Source: CAXYVX01 sp964292495 (GTDB lineage: Bacteria; Patescibacteriota; Saccharimonadia; Saccharimonadales; Saccharimonadaceae). Taken from it: a DNA stretch of 17,522 bases. The DNA lies in assembly GCA_964292495.1 (NCBI GenBank), contig CAXYVX010000018.1, forward strand, positions 1-17,522. The letters are read 5' to 3'. Made by a program: the position numbers and the translations under genes. The notes below the pieces were generated by a model, which was not told where the DNA came from, made no database searches, and worked only from the letters and a program-made list of their open reading frames with translations. Shown one piece after another: positions 15,369 to 17,522 of this stretch (the first letter of the stretch is position 1; every line of letters begins with the position of its first letter).

Positions 15369-15423
15369 TGAAAATGTTTACGCGGTGCTAAATTTCGGCG
15401 TCGTTTATTTTTCGCGAAACTTG

Positions 15424-15432
15424 TGATAAACT
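15424..15432 (+). promoter_or_regulatory. Extended -10 promoter of ftsEX (leaderless)
   Basis: TGA-TAAACT ends exactly 7 nt before the ftsE ATG at 15439 and is identical to the prmC element. TTCGCGAA lies at 15411-15418. No clear -35 is seen. Confidence 0.6.
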
Positions 15433-15438
15433 ATAAGC

Positions 15439-16143
15439 ATGATTACTTTGGATAGAGTGAGTAAAGTCTACAGCAAGAGCCACAAGCCGGCTCTTGAAAA
15501 TGTGACTCTTTTTATTGCACCGAAAGAATTTGCGATAATTGTTGGTGCGAGCGGCGCTGGAAAATCAACGCTTCTGAAACTTTTGACGCGCGAGGAAAAA
15601 CAGACTAGTGGAAAAATCATTGTTGGTGGAATTGATTACGATGCGCTGGACGACCGAGATATTCCTCTGTTAAGGCGCAGGATTGGCGTGGTTTTCCAGG
15701 ATTTCAAACTTCTGCCAAACCGCACGGTTTTTGAAAATGTGGCTCTGTCTCTGGAAATTTCTGGGCACAGCAACAGGCAAATTCGCGAAAACGTGCCGAA
15801 GATTTTGGAGCTGGTTGGGCTTCGCGGAAAGGAAAAATCTTTTCCTCGCGAACTTTCTGGCGGTGAGCGGCAGCGCGTGGCGATTGCGCGCGCGATGGTG
15901 CGACAGCCGAAAATCTTGATCGCGGACGAGCCAACGGGAAATCTTGACCCAAAAAACTCGATGGAAATTGTAAAATTATTGCAAAAAATCAATAAATTTG
16001 GGACGACCGTTTTGCTGATCACGCACTCAATGGAAATTGTTAATGCACTTGGAAAACGAGTGATTGCGCTGGATCACGGTCAAATTGTTCGCGATGTGGA
16101 AAGGGGAAGTTTTAAGAATATCGGAGGTCAGAAAAATGACTAA
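15439..16143 (+). CDS. ftsE: Cell division ABC transporter ATP-binding protein FtsE
   Basis: Cytosolic ATPase that, with FtsX, drives activation of cell-wall hydrolases at division. The 234 residues are a normal length. Walker A is GASGAGKST at 36-44. The Q-loop is in VVFQDFKLLPNRTVFENV, typical of FtsE. The ABC signature LSGGERQR starts at 139, Walker B ILIADEPTG has D163 and E164, and the switch His is in LLITHS. The FtsE-specific LLPNRTVFENVAL region and the following ftsX make the assignment firm. It has no Shine-Dalgarno sequence; a TGA-TAAACT box ends 7 nt before the ATG. It overlaps ftsX by 8 nt (ATGACTAA). Confidence 0.95.
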   Translation: MITLDRVSKVYSKSHKPALENVTLFIAPKEFAIIVGASGAGKSTLLKLLTREEKQTSGKIIVGGIDYDALDDRDIPLLRRRIGVVFQDFKLLPNRTVFENVALSLEISGHSNRQIRENVPKILELVGLRGKEKSFPRELSGGERQRVAIARAMVRQPKILIADEPTGNLDPKNSMEIVKLLQKINKFGTTVLLITHSMEIVNALGKRVIALDHGQIVRDVERGSFKNIGGQKND

Positions 16144-17356
16144 ATTGGATGAGCTGGACGAACAGCAACAAGTGAAAAAGCCGGTCAGGATTGCGAAACC
16201 TGGCGACGGTTTGAGAAGAGTTGTTAACCCGATGGAACGCGAAGCTCTGCGCACGCCTGAAGCGGCGGCGATTTCGCAAAAACTCACAGATGAGACTTCG
16301 CCAAAAAACGCAAAAACGCGCGAACATTCAGTCGCTGCGAAAACAAGAAACACTGAGAAAATTTCGCGAAAAATCACACATCGCGGGAAAAGTCGGTTGA
16401 AGTCAAATCAGGGAAAAACTCTGTTGGCAAAACGCAGAGTTGTTGGCTATGGCCTGAGGAATTTTACGCGAAATGCGTGGCTGACCATCGCTGCAACGAT
16501 TGTCATGACGATCACACTTTTGATAGTTTTCGCGACTTTGGTGGCAAGCATGGTTTTGAACGAGACCATCACGGCGCAGCGCGCGAAAATGGATATGAGC
16601 ATTTACGTGAAGAGCGATGTTTCTGACGACACTCTCGCGAATCTTAAGGGCAAAATACAGATTCAGCCAAATGTTGCTGAGGTGCGAACTAGCGACAGTC
16701 AGGAGCAATACAGCGTGGCGGTAGAGGCGAACAAGGATAATCCGAGCTACACGCAAGGTTTGGCGACTGCGGCTCAAATCGGCACGCCGGTAAAATTCCC
16801 AGCGCTGATAACAGTTAAATTTCGCGATCCAAACCAAACCGAAAACGTGAAAAAATTCATCGCGAATGACCCGCAGTTCAAAGAATGGGTTGATGTGACG
16901 CAAAATAGCGCTGACAGCACGAAAATTCAGCAAACGACAGTGGATCGCCTGAGCGACGTGATGAACAATGTTCAGCGTGTTGGATTGGGGGCAGTGGTGT
17001 TGTTCGTCATAATTTCAACTTTGATCGTTTTCAACACGATTCGCATGGCGATTTTTTCGCGAAGGGAAGAAATTGACATGATGAAGGCGATTGGTGCGGA
17101 CCGCAGTTTTATTCGCGGACCGTTCCTGGTGGAAGCTGAGCTTTATGGCGTGATTGCTGCTGCGATTTCTATTGCAATTGGATATCTCGCGGTCAGCGAA
17201 ATCCTGCCGTCGCTTGGAAATTATTTCCAGACCACAAACACCATCTCTGTTATGAGGGAATATTCTTGGCTGATAATCATCGCGATGGCGGTGATTGGAT
17301 TCTTGATTGGCGGGATCAGTGCGCGCTTGGCTGTCCGGCGCTACCTCAAGGGTTAA
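16136..17356 (+). CDS. ftsX: Cell division ABC transporter permease FtsX
   Basis: Membrane partner of FtsE that passes the ATPase stroke to wall hydrolases outside the cell. It has 406 residues from the ATG at 16136, chosen because GGAGG (16123-16127) lies 8 nt before it. About 110 residues at the N-terminus are a basic cytosolic tail, longer than in usual FtsX of about 300 residues. Membrane segment 1 is at about 117-141, then an extracellular domain to about 280. Three segments follow, with the conserved coupling region NTIRMAIFSRREEIDMMKAI between the second and third. The downstream end KFPALITVKFRDP and EWVDV segments of the extracellular loop match the FtsX family. It is translationally coupled to ftsE. 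No murein hydrolase partner gene is complete in the window. Confidence 0.94.
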   Translation: MTKLDELDEQQQVKKPVRIAKPGDGLRRVVNPMEREALRTPEAAAISQKLTDETSPKNAKTREHSVAAKTRNTEKISRKITHRGKSRLKSNQGKTLLAKRRVVGYGLRNFTRNAWLTIAATIVMTITLLIVFATLVASMVLNETITAQRAKMDMSIYVKSDVSDDTLANLKGKIQIQPNVAEVRTSDSQEQYSVAVEANKDNPSYTQGLATAAQIGTPVKFPALITVKFRDPNQTENVKKFIANDPQFKEWVDVTQNSADSTKIQQTTVDRLSDVMNNVQRVGLGAVVLFVIISTLIVFNTIRMAIFSRREEIDMMKAIGADRSFIRGPFLVEAELYGVIAAAISIAIGYLAVSEILPSLGNYFQTTNTISVMREYSWLIIIAMAVIGFLIGGISARLAVRRYLKG

Positions 17357-17374
17357 ACTTGAATTTTGTGTGAT

Positions 17375-17402
17375 TTGACATAGAATTTTCGTCTGCTATA
17401 AT
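17375..17402 (+). promoter_or_regulatory. Strong promoter for the gene at the right edge
   Basis: -35 TTGACA (17375-17380), a 16-bp spacer ending TGC, and -10 TATAAT (17397-17402). Both hexamers are perfect consensus and the TGn extension is present. The predicted start near 17409 gives a leader of about 37 nt. Confidence 0.85.
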
Positions 17403-17445
17403 CATAAGCAAGAAGAACTTTATAGTTTTAAAAAAGGAGGGCATT

Positions 17446-17522
17446 ATGGAGTACCACCACATTCCATACGGTAAAAAAACAAAAAATGCGGGCACTGACC
17501 GCGCAAATAAAAAAGGACAAAA
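17446..17522 (+). CDS. Start of an unknown Lys-rich protein (cut by window end)
   Basis: The first 25 codons of an open frame that runs off the window. AAGGAGG (17434-17440) lies 5 nt before the ATG at 17446, the best ribosome binding site in the window, under a consensus promoter. The visible residues begin MEYHHIPYGKKTKN and continue Lys-rich and polar; there is no signal peptide or membrane segment so far. I cannot name it. Some bacteria place a wall hydrolase or hydrolase activator after ftsX, but this N-terminus has no export signal, which argues against that. Confidence 0.7.
   Translation, partial: MEYHHIPYGKKTKNAGTDRANKKGQ

Larger units (their letters stand above)
25..17064. repeat. 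Dispersed palindrome family TTCGCGAA
   Basis: About 56 exact copies of the octamer by hand count, mean spacing about 310 bases. Starts in the first 3.1 kb are 25, 212, 249, 470, 581, 684, 841, 957, 1145, 1790, 2047, 2116, 2677 and 3027. Most copies extend to TTTCGCGAAA, and the copy at 2043-2058 is a perfect 16-bp palindrome. About 0.25 copies are expected in random sequence of this composition. Copies occur within genes on both strands in all three codon phases and in five intergenic spots. Longest gaps are about 7.04-8.10 kb and 11.95-12.95 kb. The role is unknown; counts may be off by a few. Confidence 0.9.

Noticed and set aside
25..17064. TTCGCGAA copies as parS sites for the adjacent ParB
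   Set aside because: Canonical parS is a 16-bp site, near TGTTTCACGTGAAACA, with few copies near the origin. The octamer lacks the central CACGTG and is far too frequent.
25..17064. TTCGCGAA copies as a CRISPR array or as Chi/KOPS
   Set aside because: The units are 8 bp with irregular spacing of tens to about 1000 bases inside genes, so not CRISPR. Chi and KOPS need polarity, which a palindrome does not have.
59..17356. UGA recoded as glycine, as in Gracilibacteria
   Set aside because: All genes have full family length in the standard code without needing in-frame UGA.
17346..17362. TCAAG/CTTGA hairpin across the ftsX stop as a terminator
   Set aside because: The stem is only 5 bp, with a weak ATTTTGT tail.
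1..17522. tRNA, rRNA, riboswitch, insertion sequence or integration site
   Set aside because: The short intergenic regions hold only promoters, hairpins and ribosome binding sites; no transposase, integrase or cloverleaf-like sequence was seen.

Overview
The window is a gene-dense stretch of housekeeping DNA from a small-genome, AT-leaning bacterium, with 17 genes and no gap longer than about 200 bases. The envelope genes suggest a monoderm cell: murD, ftsEX, a sortase, signal peptidase I and a site-2 protease. Genes are compact, overlap by a few bases, often lack Shine-Dalgarno sequences, and the standard genetic code applies. Together this fits Patescibacteria (CPR), perhaps Saccharibacteria. 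That placement is inference; the sequence contains no marker such as rRNA that proves it.

Layout. 59-976: parB for chromosome partitioning (parA would be expected just upstream, outside the window). 1044-2027 (minus): signal peptidase I. 2156-2947: an unrecognised polytopic membrane protein, stop-to-stop with prmC (2948-3856, minus), the release-factor methyltransferase. 3961-6358: a copper-resistance operon of a CopY-type repressor and a CopB-type P1B ATPase, with a clear cop-box operator. 6418-8605: two membrane proteases, RseP/S2P and CPBP. 8613-10079: murD. 10117-10725: a HAD hydrolase. 10773-12727: a LOG-family protein followed by release factor 2, ended by a terminator. 12765-13436 (minus): an unrecognised soluble protein, divergent from 13635-15368, a sortase with a very long cytoplasmic tail. 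15439-17356: ftsE-ftsX. 17446 to the end: the first codons of an unknown gene with the best promoter and ribosome binding site in the window.

Functional links. PrmC modifies the GGQ motif of release factors, and RF2 is encoded in the same window. FtsEX, MurD, the sortase, signal peptidase and the two membrane proteases all act on or in the cell envelope. CopY and CopB form a self-contained copper-sensing and export unit.

Two genome-scale signals stand out. First, the octamer TTCGCGAA, usually within a longer T-run/A-run palindrome, occurs about 56 times by hand count, against roughly 0.25 expected. It occurs in all three codon phases and between genes, so it recurrently writes FAK, xRE and SRK tripeptides into unrelated proteins. 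Second, eight first-in-transcript genes have a -10 box whose last base lies exactly 7 nt (in one case 9 nt) before the ATG and no Shine-Dalgarno sequence, as expected of leaderless mRNAs. Another eight genes have clear Shine-Dalgarno sequences.
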